Assembly (NCBI GenBank): GCA_022360075.1
Contig: JAKSDN010000249.1
Coordinates: 1-11,832 of the forward strand
Direction of reading: 5' to 3'
Length of the DNA: 11,832 nucleotides
DNA from: Kiloniellales bacterium
Lineage (GTDB): Bacteria; Pseudomonadota; Alphaproteobacteria; Kiloniellales; JAKSDN01
How positions within the stretch are numbered: the stretch's first letter is position 1; each line of letters starts with the position of its first letter. Under the pieces are notes generated by a model, which did not search any database, was not told the origin of the DNA, and was given only the letters and a program-made list of their open reading frames with translations. Of the stretch, positions 1-11,732 are shown in pieces. The translations under genes were made by a program, and so were the position numbers.

Positions 1-603
1 CGCATCGCCGAGACCGAGAAGTACGCCCACGTCACCTTCTTCTTCAACGGCGGCCGCGAAGAGGTCTACGAGGGCGAGGAACGGATCATGGTGCCCTCGC
101 CCAAGGTCGCGACCTACGACCTCCAGCCCGAGATGTCGGCGCCCGAGGTGACCGATCGCCTGGTCGAGGCGATCGAGAGCGGCCGTTTCGACCTCGTCGT
201 CGTCAACTACGCGAACGGCGACATGGTCGGGCACACGGGCAACCTTTCGGCCGCGATGAAGGCGGTCGAGACGGTGGATCGTTGCGTCGGCCGGCTGAGC
301 GAAGCCGTCGAGCGGGCCGGCGGCGCTCTCGTCATCACCGCCGATCACGGCAACGCCGAGCTGATGAGCGATCCGGCAAGTGGGCAGGCGCACACGGCAC
401 ACACCATGAACCAGGTGCCGATCATCCTGGTCAATCCGCCGACTGATGATGTGGCGCTCGCCGATGGCCGTCTGGCCGACGTGGCGCCGACCCTGCTCGA
501 GTTGATGGACCTGCCGCAGCCGGCCGAGATGACTGGCCGCAGCCTGCTCCGCGCGGCGCCCCAGCGCGCCGCCGACGACCGGCAGGAAGCGGCGGCCGAG
601 TAG
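1..603 (+). CDS. gpmI: 2,3-bisphosphoglycerate-independent phosphoglycerate mutase, C-terminal part (5' end outside window)
   Basis: Interconverts 3-phosphoglycerate and 2-phosphoglycerate in glycolysis and gluconeogenesis, using two Mn(II) ions in the cytoplasm. The reading frame is open from base 1, so the visible 200 residues are the C-terminal portion of a protein usually a little over 500 residues long; an ATG at 88 is internal, not the start. Seen directly: [18 protein letters not shown] at the left edge, [12 protein letters not shown] (205-240) and the metal-binding TADHGNAE (337-360), followed by a HT-x-N-x-VP motif. These are signature blocks of the alkaline-phosphatase-superfamily iPGM. 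The last 15 or so residues are Ala/Arg/Glu-rich and probably disordered. The stop at 601-603 lies one base before the envC GTG, suggesting cotranscription and translational coupling. The assignment is secure; only the missing N-terminal part is unseen. Confidence 0.97.
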   Translation, partial: RIAETEKYAHVTFFFNGGREEVYEGEERIMVPSPKVATYDLQPEMSAPEVTDRLVEAIESGRFDLVVVNYANGDMVGHTGNLSAAMKAVETVDRCVGRLSEAVERAGGALVITADHGNAELMSDPASGQAHTAHTMNQVPIILVNPPTDDVALADGRLADVAPTLLELMDLPQPAEMTGRSLLRAAPQRAADDRQEAAAE

Positions 604-604
604 C

Positions 605-1992
605 GTGCCCCGCACCGCTTTCAGCCGCACAGCGACGGCCGCGTGGTGCGGCGTTCTGTTCCTCGCCGCCGGCCTGCTAGGTACGCTCGCCGTCGGTAGC
701 GCTGCCGCGGGCGATGGCGCGAAGCTCGAGAAAATCGAGCGGGCCTTGGCCGCCGACGAGGCCCGCGCAAAGGCATTGGCGGATCAGGCCGCCGCGCTGC
801 AAAGTGAAATCGCCGAACTCCAGAACGAGATGATCGCGACCGCAAGGCGCGCGCAGGATCTCGAGGAGGAGCTCACCGACATCGAATCGACGCTCGAGGC
901 GCTCCAATTGGAAGAAGCCGAGCGCGTGGCCGCCTTGCAGGACCGGCGGGCCCAGTTGACCGGTACCCTGAGCGCCCTGCAGCGGATCGCCACCCAGCCG
1001 CCCGAGGCGCTGGTCGCCGCACCTGGCTCGCCGCTTCGCACCGTGCGTAGCGCTATGCTGCTGCGCGTCGCCGTCCCAGCGATCGAGGATCGGGTCGAGC
1101 TGCTCCGGGTCCAGCTCGAAGACCTCGCCCTTGTCCGCCGCCAGATCGCGGCGGAGAAAGCCGGGCTGATCGAGAGCGCCGGCAGCCTCGCAGCCGAGCG
1201 CGGCCGCCTGAGCGGACTGATCGCCCGCAAGCGCGAGCTCGAGCGGGTGGCGCTGACCGAGCGGCAAACGGCCCAGGAGCGCGTTCAGCGCCTCGCCGCC
1301 GAAGCCAAGGACCTACGAGATCTGCTCGATCGCCTGGCAGAAGAGGCCCAGCGGCGCGAGAACCGCCTGGAACGCGACCGTGCCTTGCGTGAGGCCCATG
1401 TCGAAGCCGAGCGCGCCGCGCGGCGCGCCGAGGCGGCCCAGGGCAAGACGCCCAAGTCCAAGCCGGCCGAAACCGATACGGCGCAGCGGGATGGAAGCGA
1501 GACCGAGGAGGCCCGTGCCGAGGCACCGACCCTCGCCGCGGTCATCCGCCTGGCCAAGCCGGCCAACGTCAGGGCCTTTCCGCGCTCACCGGACACCGCC
1601 GGCCTGATCATGCCGGCGCGCGGCAAGCTGGTCATCACTTACGGCCAGCGCGTCGGCGACGACGACAACACCTCGAGGGGCTTGACGATCGAGACGCGCA
1701 ACGCCTCGCAGGTGGTCGCGCCCTACGACGGCAAGGTCGCCTATGCGGGACTGTTCCGGGGCTACGGCCAAATCTTGATCATCGAGCACAGCGGGCGATA
1801 CCATAGCCTCTTGGCGGGTCTGGAACGGATCGACGCGATCGTGGGGCAGTGGGTGCTCGCCGGAGAGCCGGTCGGAGTCATGGCGGAAACGCCAGGCGGC
1901 AAGCCGAGGCTATATGTCGAGCTGAGGCGAACCGGACAGCCGATCAATCCGCTGCCTTGGCTGGCGGCAAACGTCGATAAGGTACAAGGTTG

Positions 1993-1993
<1 letters not shown>
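605..1993 (+). CDS. envC: EnvC-like murein hydrolase activator (degenerate LytM/M23 domain, coiled coil)
   Basis: Predicted periplasmic activator of cell-wall amidases during septum splitting. The 462-residue product has a signal peptide (about residues 1-35: basic start, hydrophobic core, SAAA cleavage region), a long Ala/Glu/Arg/Leu-rich coiled coil (about 37-275), a charged Pro/Thr/Glu linker (about 276-330) and a C-terminal LytM domain (about 333-452). The zinc ligands of active M23 peptidases are missing: where HxGxD is expected there is SRGLTIET (357-364), and where HLHFE is expected there is RLYVEL (435-440). E. coli EnvC carries similar replacements (RGMVI and SLYFEI), so this is most likely a non-enzymatic activator rather than a decayed gene. 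The start is GTG at 605, the only start fitting the gpmI stop and the signal peptide. The stop overlaps the ctpA ATG by one base (TGATG). The function is inferred by analogy with E. coli EnvC; it could also be called a generic peptidoglycan DD-metalloendopeptidase family protein. Confidence 0.88.
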
Positions 1994-3270
<1,277 letters not shown>

Positions 3271-3311
3271 GCCGGGACCGGGCGTGAGCTCTGCGCATGG
3301 AGTGATTGATC

Positions 3312-3315
3312 GGAG
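3312..3315 (+). promoter_or_regulatory. Ribosome binding site deciding the TTG start of the yibQ-like gene
   Basis: GGAG lies six bases before TTG at 3322. It is the only convincing Shine-Dalgarno match near the 5' end of the frame, and it places the start just before the predicted membrane segment, so the rare TTG start is preferred over internal codons. Confidence 0.65.
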
Positions 3316-3321
3316 CAGCCT

Positions 3322-4737
3322 TTGTCGCCTCCTTCAGAGCCCGGATCGCGGCGCGGTCGCCTGGCTCTCGGCATAGCCTGGCTGCTTGTCCTCGGACTCT
3401 TGGCCGCGTCGGGCGGCGTGATCCTCGCCGAACGGCTGAAATCACCAGCCCCCGTCCTGAGCGTCGCGATTCCGGACAAAGTCGAGCCGGAACAAGGCAA
3501 CGCGGCCGCGCGCCCTGCACCCCCCGCTCAGGCGGGTACGGCGCCCCAGGCCCCGCGCGAGGCGGCGAAGGCGCCGAGCCAATCGGCCGAAACGCCGGCG
3601 GAAGCGACGCCGGAGAATACGAACAAGGAATCCGGATCAGTCGAGGCCGCGCCGACGGAGACCGCGGCACCGGCACGCCTGGAAGACTCCGGCCCTCCCA
3701 ATGGCACCGAGACCCGGCCGCAGCCGAGCGAAGAGGAGCCCGGCCAAGCTAGCCCGTCAGCGGTCGCGCAAACCGAAGCCCCGGAGCCGGATCCCGCCTC
3801 GTCCGAAACGAGCCCATCGCAGGCGCCGGCACCACAAGCCGATGCGGGGGAAACCGAGGATGTGCCGCCGGCATCGCCGGCGCCGGCGCCGATAGCCTCG
3901 GACGGAACCGGCCCCGATCCGGGCGAAGAGCAAAGCGCGAAGCTCGACCTGCCGGCCTGGCAGCGCTATGGCACGAAGGGCGGGTCAGAGCCAGGGCGTG
4001 AGGCCGCCAGGCCGCAGATCGCGGTCGTGGTCACCGGTCTGGGACAGTCGGCGGCGGCGACCGAGGCGGCGATCCGGCAACTGCCCCCGGGCATCACGCT
4101 GTCCTTCAGCCCCTATGCACGGCAGCTCAATCAGTGGATCGCCCTGGCGCGGGTCAACAAGCACGAAGTGCTGATCGACCTGCCGATGGAGCCCCTGACC
4201 TTTCCCGACGACGATCCGGGTCCGCACGCGCTGCTCACGCTGCTCGACAGCGGCGAGAACCTGCGCCGGCTCGATTGGCTGCTGCAGCGCGGGAACAGCT
4301 ATGTCGGCGTGACGGCACTGATGGGCTCGCGTTTCACGGCTTCGGCGCCGCATCTGCGTCCGATCTTCTCGTCGCTGAAGGAACGCGGCCTGCTTTACCT
4401 CGACAACGGCGCCAGCGCCGAAAGCGCCGTTCCCGAAGTCGCGCAGCAGTTCAGCCTGCCGCTCGTGCTCAGCGACCGCATGCTCGACCTGACCCAGGCC
4501 AGCCGCGTTGCGATCAACGCCCGGCTCACGGAGCTCGAACGCCTGGCCCTCGAGAACGACTTCGCGGTGGCGATCGGCCAGCCCTATCCGGTGACGATCG
4601 AGCGTCTCGTTGAGTGGAGCGCGGCCGTCGCCTCGCGCGGCTTCGATCTGGTGCCGATCACCGCACTGGTCGATCGCAAGCGCCGGCCGCAAGCCGTCGT
4701 CGAGACGAAGCCAAGTGGCAACCGCGAGGCCAACTGA
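3322..4737 (+). CDS. Divergent polysaccharide deacetylase family protein (YibQ/DUF610 type), membrane-anchored with long linker
   Basis: Belongs to the divergent polysaccharide deacetylase (NodB-fold) family. Its biochemical substrate is, to my knowledge, not established. The 471 residues divide into a short cytoplasmic start, one membrane segment (about 14-34, uncleaved anchor or signal), a Pro/Ala/Glu/Ser-rich linker of about 185 residues (about 41-228) and the globular domain (about 231-452). Family blocks seen are [49 protein letters not shown] and DRMLD. In the first strand, where many relatives have the metal-binding pair in a V-I-D-D-L-G motif, this protein reads VVVTGLG (235-241), so both acidic residues are absent; from memory, related alphaproteobacteria have similar replacements. 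Catalysis is therefore doubtful. The start is TTG with a good GGAG six bases upstream. It sits 51 bases after ctpA and five bases before the rppH ATG, in an operon whose envC and ctpA products also work in the periplasm. Confidence 0.88.
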   Translation: MSPPSEPGSRRGRLALGIAWLLVLGLLAASGGVILAERLKSPAPVLSVAIPDKVEPEQGNAAARPAPPAQAGTAPQAPREAAKAPSQSAETPAEATPENTNKESGSVEAAPTETAAPARLEDSGPPNGTETRPQPSEEEPGQASPSAVAQTEAPEPDPASSETSPSQAPAPQADAGETEDVPPASPAPAPIASDGTGPDPGEEQSAKLDLPAWQRYGTKGGSEPGREAARPQIAVVVTGLGQSAAATEAAIRQLPPGITLSFSPYARQLNQWIALARVNKHEVLIDLPMEPLTFPDDDPGPHALLTLLDSGENLRRLDWLLQRGNSYVGVTALMGSRFTASAPHLRPIFSSLKERGLLYLDNGASAESAVPEVAQQFSLPLVLSDRMLDLTQASRVAINARLTELERLALENDFAVAIGQPYPVTIERLVEWSAAVASRGFDLVPITALVDRKRRPQAVVETKPSGNREAN

Positions 4738-4742
4738 CCGCG

Positions 4743-5255
4743 ATGGGCAAGCGCAAGAAGATGGACGAGGCCGAAACCTCGGACAAGCGGCCCTACCGGC
4801 GCGGCGTCGGGGTCGTGCTGTTCAACGCCGAGGGGAAGGTCTTTGCGGCCCAGCGCAACGACATGCCGGGCGAGGCCTGGCAACTGCCTCAAGGCGGCAT
4901 CGATGCGGGCGAATCGCCCCTGGAGGCCGCGCTGCGCGAGCTGAAGGAGGAGACCGGGGTCACCAGCGTCGAGCTGCTGGCCGAGACCGATCGCTGGCTC
5001 AGCTACGACCTGCCGGAGGACCTCGCTCGCAAGGCCTGGCGCGGGCGCTATCGCGGCCAGACCCAGAAGTGGTTTGCCCTGCGCTTCACCGGCGAGGACA
5101 GCGAAGTGGACCTGAACCACCACAGCCCGGAGTTCACGACCTGGCGCTGGTCCGACCTGGCCTCGCTGCCCACGCTCATCGTGCCCTTCAAGCGGGATCT
5201 CTACCGCGCGCTGGTCGAAGAGTTCAGGCGCTTCGCCCGACCGCAGGGGTCATGA
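4743..5255 (+). CDS. rppH: RNA 5'-pyrophosphohydrolase (Nudix)
   Basis: Removes pyrophosphate from the 5' triphosphate end of RNA, which exposes transcripts to RNase E-type decay; the alphaproteobacterial form is also known as IalA or (di)nucleoside polyphosphate hydrolase. The 170-residue product has a lysine-rich N-terminal extension (1-17) and then a complete Nudix box at 51-73 that fits G-x5-E-x7-REL-x-EE-x-GV without gaps; the Mg-binding glutamates are Glu66, Glu69 and Glu70. Also typical of RppH are [11 protein letters not shown] near the start, WQLPQGGI before the box, YDLPEDL (88-94) and [11 protein letters not shown] (101-111). ATG at 4743 is chosen because it lies five bases after the upstream stop and gives the usual length; the frame stays open further upstream only inside yibQ, and ATG at 4761 is a weaker alternative. 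It is probably the last gene of the plus-strand unit. Confidence 0.94.
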   Translation: MGKRKKMDEAETSDKRPYRRGVGVVLFNAEGKVFAAQRNDMPGEAWQLPQGGIDAGESPLEAALRELKEETGVTSVELLAETDRWLSYDLPEDLARKAWRGRYRGQTQKWFALRFTGEDSEVDLNHHSPEFTTWRWSDLASLPTLIVPFKRDLYRALVEEFRRFARPQGS

Positions 5256-5295
5256 GTCGATAGACCGTGCTGACGCCGACGCCAGTCGCTCCGCA
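5242..5295 (-). pseudogene. Possible scrap of a serine-recombinase C-terminal helix-turn-helix
   Basis: Read on the minus strand, 5251-5289 encodes [13 protein letters not shown], which resembles the DNA-binding helix-turn-helix at the end of resolvase/invertase-type serine recombinases (Gly-Val-Ser-x-x-Thr-Val-Tyr-Arg pattern). An in-frame stop lies immediately upstream (5296-5298), no recombinase catalytic domain is present, and the downstream part runs into the rppH stop region on the opposite strand. If real it is only a remnant of an old insertion; a chance match over 13 codons in GC-rich DNA is a serious alternative. Confidence 0.25.
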
Positions 5296-5501
5296 TCAGT
5301 TTACTCGCTCAATAGGTCAGGACCTTCAGGCTTCAAGCGGCATGACCGCTGTGCGTCCTTCGAGACGCGCCCTGTCGGGCGCTCCTCAGGATGAGATAAA
5401 TCTTTGGTGGCATTGAGAAATGTCCTCATCCTGAGGAGCCCGCATAGCGGGCGTCTCGAAGGACGCACTCTATCTGCCCAAGCCACCAATCGGCTCCGCC
5501 C
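5256..5501. other. Convergent intergenic region between rppH and the ferritin-like gene
   Basis: These 246 bases separate two genes whose 3' ends face each other. They contain the large palindromic element (5351-5468) and the possible recombinase scrap at the left edge. The short open frame across the palindrome on the minus strand (5301-5489) consists mostly of repeat sequence, lacks a recognisable product and is not called as a gene. Confidence 0.7.
5351..5468. repeat. Nested palindromic intergenic element (paired REP-like arms), possible bidirectional terminator
   Basis: The left arm at 5351-5395 (starting GTGCGTCCTTCGAGACG) is the near-exact reverse complement of the right arm at 5425-5468 (ending CGTCTCGAAGGACGCAC), with a 29-base spacer at 5396-5424. 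Each arm has its own small hairpin at its centre: GCGCCC-TGTC-GGGCGC on the left (5367-5382) and CCCGC-ATA-GCGGG on the right (5439-5451). The arms differ mainly at those inner hairpins, as expected if they were once identical copies inserted head to head or maintained as a pair. From memory, CTCATCCTGAGGAGC...GTCTCGAAGGA repeats are scattered between genes in many alphaproteobacteria. Its position between convergent genes would let it block read-through in both directions, but there is no U-tract of a classical intrinsic terminator. Confidence 0.9.
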
Positions 5502-6329
5502 TCAAACGCCGGCCGCGGCCAATCGCTGGTGTCGGAAGCGGAGCAGGCGGTAGGCGAGGCCCGCGGCCCAGCGCGCCAAGCGGCCCTGGGGATTGAGCCC
5601 CGCGGCCTTCCAGGTCATCGCGATTGCCCGCTCGACGTGCTTGGGCCGATAGAAGGCGTAGGCGCGGCGCATGTAGGCTTCGGACCAGCGCTTGCGGTCG
5701 TAGGCCTCGCCGTCGGCGTTGGCGGCGAAGTAGGCGTAAGCGAGCTCGTCGTCCTCGGTCTCACCGATCCGCGCCAGGGCGACGCGCAGGCGGCGCCACG
5801 CACTCACCTGGTCGCGCTCGAGATAGCGCTTCAAATGCCGGTAGAAGAGCTTGTAGTGGCGCAGCTCGTCGGCGGCGATCCGGCCACAGATCTCGCGCAG
5901 CACCGGCTCCTCGGCCGCTTCGCCCAAGGCGGCGTAGTATGACGAGGTGCCGACCTCGACGATGCAGCGCGCCACCAACTCACCCCAGCTCGAGCCACGC
6001 ACGGACTCGGTCACCTCGAGCGGCAGGCTATAGCCGTCGGTAAAGCGCTTGAAGGCGCTGTCGTAGTCGAATTCAGGATCGGCCAGCATGGCCCAGCGCG
6101 CCAAGGCCCGCCCGTGCTGAACCTCTTCCTCCGCCCAGGCCTTGGCCTCGGCCTGAAAGCCATGGTCCTCGGGAAAGACGTTACAGAGGTAGGCGGCGTA
6201 GTCCCGGCCGTTGGACTCGACCATGCTCGCAGCCTTGACGATCGCCAACAGCTCGGGATCGACCTTCGACGCGTCAAAGGCCTCCCAGGCGATGTCGTCC
6301 AGCGTCCAGTGTTTCTCTGCCTTGGCCAT
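5502..6329 (-). CDS. Ferritin-like domain protein, putative diiron carboxylate protein
   Basis: A 275-residue cytoplasmic protein without signal peptide or membrane segment, predicted to form a four-helix ferritin-like bundle. The expected diiron ligand set is complete: Glu38 in helix 1 (SMVESN), Glu69 and His72 in helix 2 (EEEVQHG), Glu125 in helix 3 (CIVEVGT), and Glu155 and His158 in helix 4 (ADELRHY), i.e. two E...ExxH half-sites. After the bundle come about 110 residues rich in Arg, Tyr and Trp that I do not recognise. The family includes rubrerythrins, acyl desaturase-like oxidases and hydroxylases, so the reaction cannot be named. It lies 76 bases downstream of atpC in the same direction and could be read through from the atp operon or have its own promoter. 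The start at 6329 is the first Met of the frame but lacks a clear Shine-Dalgarno sequence. Confidence 0.85.
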   Translation of the reverse strand: MAKAEKHWTLDDIAWEAFDASKVDPELLAIVKAASMVESNGRDYAAYLCNVFPEDHGFQAEAKAWAEEEVQHGRALARWAMLADPEFDYDSAFKRFTDGYSLPLEVTESVRGSSWGELVARCIVEVGTSSYYAALGEAAEEPVLREICGRIAADELRHYKLFYRHLKRYLERDQVSAWRRLRVALARIGETEDDELAYAYFAANADGEAYDRKRWSEAYMRRAYAFYRPKHVERAIAMTWKAAGLNPQGRLARWAAGLAYRLLRFRHQRLAAAGV

Positions 6330-6357
6330 CGTACAGCTTAAGGGCCCCCACCTCGTT

Positions 6358-6384
6358 ATGATACATGGCGCGCCGCTGGCTTAA
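6358..6384 (-). promoter_or_regulatory. Weak promoter candidate for the ferritin-like gene
   Basis: In the 76-base gap after atpC, the minus strand has TATCAT (6363-6358) as a possible -10 box with TTAAGC (6384-6379) 15 bases upstream. The -35 match and spacing are poor, and the same CTTAAG hexamer recurs at 6337-6342. No intrinsic terminator is visible after atpC, so read-through from the operon is equally likely. Confidence 0.2.
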
Positions 6385-6405
6385 GCAGGACTTTTTTCGG
6401 ACGGA

Positions 6406-6810
6406 TCAACCCCCTCTCGCTTCGAGCATGGCCTCGCAGACGGCGATGCGCCGCTGGGCTGCCTGGCGCTGGTTGTCGTCCTTGGCGTCCTCGAGATCTT
6501 CCCGGGCGTTCCTCATGTCCTGCTGAACCTGTTCCGTGTCGATATCCTCGACCGGAACGGCCTGCTCGGCCAAAACGGTGCAGCGGGAGGGAGTCACCTC
6601 GGCGAATCCACCGGCAACGAAGATGCTGTGGCGTACTTGTCCGTCGTCGTGAACGCGAATCACGCCGGGCCGTACGCCCGAAATCAGCGGGGCATGCTTG
6701 ACCAGGACACCGAAATCGCCCTCGGCACCCGGCACGACGACCATCTCGACCGGCTCGGAAAGCAGCAGGCGATCCGGAGCGACCAGCTCGAACTCGACCT
6801 TGGTTTCCAT
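6406..6810 (-). CDS. atpC: F1F0 ATP synthase subunit epsilon
   Basis: Central-stalk subunit that couples the c-ring to gamma and inhibits ATP hydrolysis through its C-terminal helices. The 134-residue product has the N-terminal beta-sandwich (about 1-85), with MVVVPGAEGDFGVLVKHAPLI and RPGVIRV blocks diagnostic for the family, and a charged two-helix C-terminal region (about 88-132). Length is normal. The start ATG at 6810 is preceded by AGGAAA ten bases upstream (6826-6821). It is the last gene of the F1 operon, 42 bases after atpD. Confidence 0.97.
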   Translation of the reverse strand: METKVEFELVAPDRLLLSEPVEMVVVPGAEGDFGVLVKHAPLISGVRPGVIRVHDDGQVRHSIFVAGGFAEVTPSRCTVLAEQAVPVEDIDTEQVQQDMRNAREDLEDAKDDNQRQAAQRRIAVCEAMLEARGG

Positions 6811-6852
6811 TTCAGGCCCATTTCCTAGGGGTACGCAGCGGCCGGCGCGTCA

Positions 6853-8310
<1,458 letters not shown>

Positions 8311-8349
8311 TCAGGGCGGTCTGCCCCCGCCGCTCGCGGAACGTCTGTC

Positions 8350-9243
8350 TCACATCGCCTCCTTGGCGGAGATGATCTCGATGAGCTCTCGGGTGATCGC
8401 CGCCTGGCGCGTCCTGTTGTAGATCAGCGTCAGCCTGTTGATCATGTCGCCGGCGTTGCGCGTCGCACTGTCCATCGCGGTCATACGCGCGCCATGCTCG
8501 CCGGCATTGTTCTCGAGCAGAACCTTGAAGATCTGCACGGCGACGTTCTGCGGCAGCAGCGCGGCGAGGATCTCGCTCTCGTCCGGCTCGTAGTCGTAGC
8601 TCGCGCCCTGGGGCGTCTCGCCGAGCTCGCCTTCGCCGTCGGGCTCGGGGATCTCGAAGGGGATGAGCTGCTGCGTGGTCACGACCTGGGTCATGGCCGA
8701 CTTGAACTCGGCGAAGACGATCTGGCAGACGTCGAACTCGCCGGCCTCGAACATCTCCAGGATGCGCGCCGAGATGGCCGAGGCTTTGTCGAAGCCGAGC
8801 GCCGGCTTGGCCACATCCTCGATCGTTTCGATGATCGCGCTGCTATACTGGCCGCGGAGCTGATCGCGCCCCTTGCGGCCGACGCAGAGGATCTTGAAGC
8901 TCTTGCCCTCTTCCCGGAGCCGATTCAGGATCCGCCGCGATTCGCGCACGATGTTGCTGTTGAAGCCGCCGCAAAGCCCGCGGTCCGCCGTGGCCACGAC
9001 GACGAGATGCACATCGTTCTTGCCGCTGCCGACGAGCAGCGGCGGCGCGCCGACCTGATCGGCCTGGGCGGCGGCGAGCGAGCCCAGCATGCGCGCCATG
9101 CGCTGGGCGTAGGGCCGCGAGGCCTCGGCCTGCTCCTGAGCACGCCGCAGCTTGGCCGCCGCGACCATCTTCATGGCGGAGGTGATCTTCTGCGTCGCCT
9201 TGACGCTGGCGATGCGGATCCTGAGATCCTTGAGGCTCGGCAT
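8350..9243 (-). CDS. atpG: F1F0 ATP synthase subunit gamma
   Basis: Rotor shaft of F1, whose two long terminal helices form an asymmetric coiled coil inside the alpha3beta3 ring. The 297-residue product starts [15 protein letters not shown] with [21 protein letters not shown] (N-terminal helix) and ends with the matching C-terminal helix block ([34 protein letters not shown]). The middle Rossmann-like part shows [12 protein letters not shown] (about 86-97). An acidic Glu/Gly/Asp-rich loop near residues 198-220 accounts for a few residues beyond the usual length of about 290. ATG at 9243 has only a weak GGGA upstream, so translation may be coupled to atpA, whose stop lies 40 bases before it. 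Confidence 0.97.
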   Translation of the reverse strand: MPSLKDLRIRIASVKATQKITSAMKMVAAAKLRRAQEQAEASRPYAQRMARMLGSLAAAQADQVGAPPLLVGSGKNDVHLVVVATADRGLCGGFNSNIVRESRRILNRLREEGKSFKILCVGRKGRDQLRGQYSSAIIETIEDVAKPALGFDKASAISARILEMFEAGEFDVCQIVFAEFKSAMTQVVTTQQLIPFEIPEPDGEGELGETPQGASYDYEPDESEILAALLPQNVAVQIFKVLLENNAGEHGARMTAMDSATRNAGDMINRLTLIYNRTRQAAITRELIEIISAKEAM

Positions 9244-9283
9244 GCTGTCCCGACGCTCTACTGACCGTTAGAGGACCGAGTCC

Positions 9284-10812
<1,529 letters not shown>

Positions 10813-10813
<1 letters not shown>

Positions 10814-11373
10814 TATCCAATCCCCTTCATGGAGAGGTGTAGTTGCTGCAACTGGGTTTTAAGCGACGAGTCGACCATGCGCGAGCCGACCTTGACGATC
10901 ATCCCGCCGAGCAGGGTTTCGTCAACCTCCGCCTCGACGGAGACCTTGGTCCCCACGGCTTTCTTCAACACGTCGGAAACGGCCTGAAGCTGAGCGTCGC
11001 TCAACGTCTTGGCCGAAATCACCTGAGCCGTGGCTTCGCCCCGGCGGGTGGAAAGTTCGGTGAGATACGCCTTGATCATGCCCTCCAGCGCGAACAAACG
11101 GCGGTTCTGCGCGGCGGTGCCGACGAAATTGGTGGTCAGTTGGTCCATGTCCGCCTTGGCGGTGACGGCCGTCATGGCCTGAACCTGCTCGGCGCGGGTC
11201 AGCACCGGCGAGGTGATGACGCGGCGCAAATCGTCGCTTTCTTTGATCATGGACCTCAAGGCCTTGAGGTCTTCGGCGACCTTGTCCAGCTTGTTCGCGG
11301 ACTCCGCCAGCTCGTACAGAGCTGCAGCGTAGCGACCCGCAAGGCCGGTGGTAGCAGTGGTCTCGGATGACAC
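10813..11373 (-). CDS. atpH: F1F0 ATP synthase subunit delta
   Basis: Peripheral-stalk subunit that ties the top of the F1 ring to the F0 b subunits. With the GTG at 11373 the product is 186 residues, close to the usual family length. It contains an N-terminal helical bundle ([15 protein letters not shown] at about 10-24, then [15 protein letters not shown]) and a C-terminal region with [17 protein letters not shown] and the signature [19 protein letters not shown] near the end. The GTG is chosen because AGGGA lies nine bases upstream (11387-11383) and because related proteins begin with a Ser-rich [18 protein letters not shown] start. A TTG at 11433 would add 20 residues (MQLREAFSLL...) without family resemblance and would run through the leader hairpins. 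First gene of the F1 operon. Confidence 0.95.
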
Positions 11374-11406
11374 CTGGGAGAATCCCTGACCTGAGTGTTG
11401 TGCCAG

Positions 11407-11450
11407 GAGGCTGAAAGCCTCTCTTAACTGCAAGAGGTTTAACGCCTCTC
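11407..11450 (-). promoter_or_regulatory. Tandem and mutually exclusive hairpins in the atpH leader
   Basis: Transcribed on the minus strand, GAGAGG (11450-11445) can pair with CCTCTT (11437-11432) across a 7-base loop, and GAGGCT (11421-11416) pairs perfectly with AGCCTC (11412-11407) across TTC. An alternative pairing, CTCTT (11436-11432) with AAGAG (11425-11421), would break the first hairpin. The last stem ends about 33 bases before the GTG start, so it could tune transcript stability or initiation. No T-run follows, so it is not an intrinsic terminator. Confidence 0.5.
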
Positions 11451-11505
11451 AAAACGTCCGCCGAGCGGCCTGAAAAGTCATGCTGCTTGTGCGAAACGCG
11501 GCCGT

Positions 11506-11534
11506 TTTCTAACACAGGGGTCTGGGGGTTGCAA
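11506..11534 (-). promoter_or_regulatory. Candidate promoter of the atpHAGDC operon
   Basis: On the minus strand TTGCAA (11534-11529) is followed after exactly 17 bases by TAGAAA (11511-11506); each matches four of six positions of the sigma-70 consensus. Transcription would begin near 11499 and leave a leader of about 125 bases containing the hairpins. The AT-rich tract further upstream could act as an UP-like element. Other weak matches exist in that tract, such as TTGAAA near 11650-11655, so the exact promoter is uncertain. Confidence 0.4.
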
Positions 11535-11732
11535 GACGACTCTTTACATATTTGTTTTCCCCGGAAATCCACGGTTTTGGCGGGTTTCCGACATACCCCG
11601 GCATATCCTTTTTTTCATATATTAGAAATTTCTCATAAAAAATACTCTAATATTTCAATAACGGCGGAGTCCCGGGCATAATTCTCTCCATCTTTTTGCT
11701 GTGAAACCTCAAATGGGGGGGTTGCGACGCTT

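Noticed and set aside
4614..4742. Upstream extension of the rppH frame
   Set aside because: The extra codons lie wholly inside the yibQ-like gene and give an Arg-rich peptide unlike RppH N-termini; ATG at 4743 fits family length.
5301..5489. 62-codon minus-strand frame across the palindrome
   Set aside because: Its coding content is the repeat element itself; frames like this are commonly mis-annotated over intergenic repeats.
8494..9264. Long plus-strand open frame opposite atpG, and similar frames opposite atpA and atpH
   Set aside because: Same cause: GC-rich antisense of well-conserved genes, with no ribosome binding sites or recognisable domains.
11374..11433. Twenty-residue N-terminal extension of AtpH from a TTG start
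   Set aside because: It reads through the leader hairpins, does not resemble delta subunits, and the GTG at 11373 has a better-placed AGGGA.
11380..11671. Three GANTC sites (11380, 11538, 11667) as evidence of CcrM cell-cycle control of atp
   Set aside because: One or two sites are expected by chance in about 400 bases, so three is not enough to claim methylation control.
11487..11681. 64-codon plus-strand frame in the atpH leader
   Set aside because: No ribosome binding site, no family resemblance, and it lies in a region better explained as regulatory DNA.
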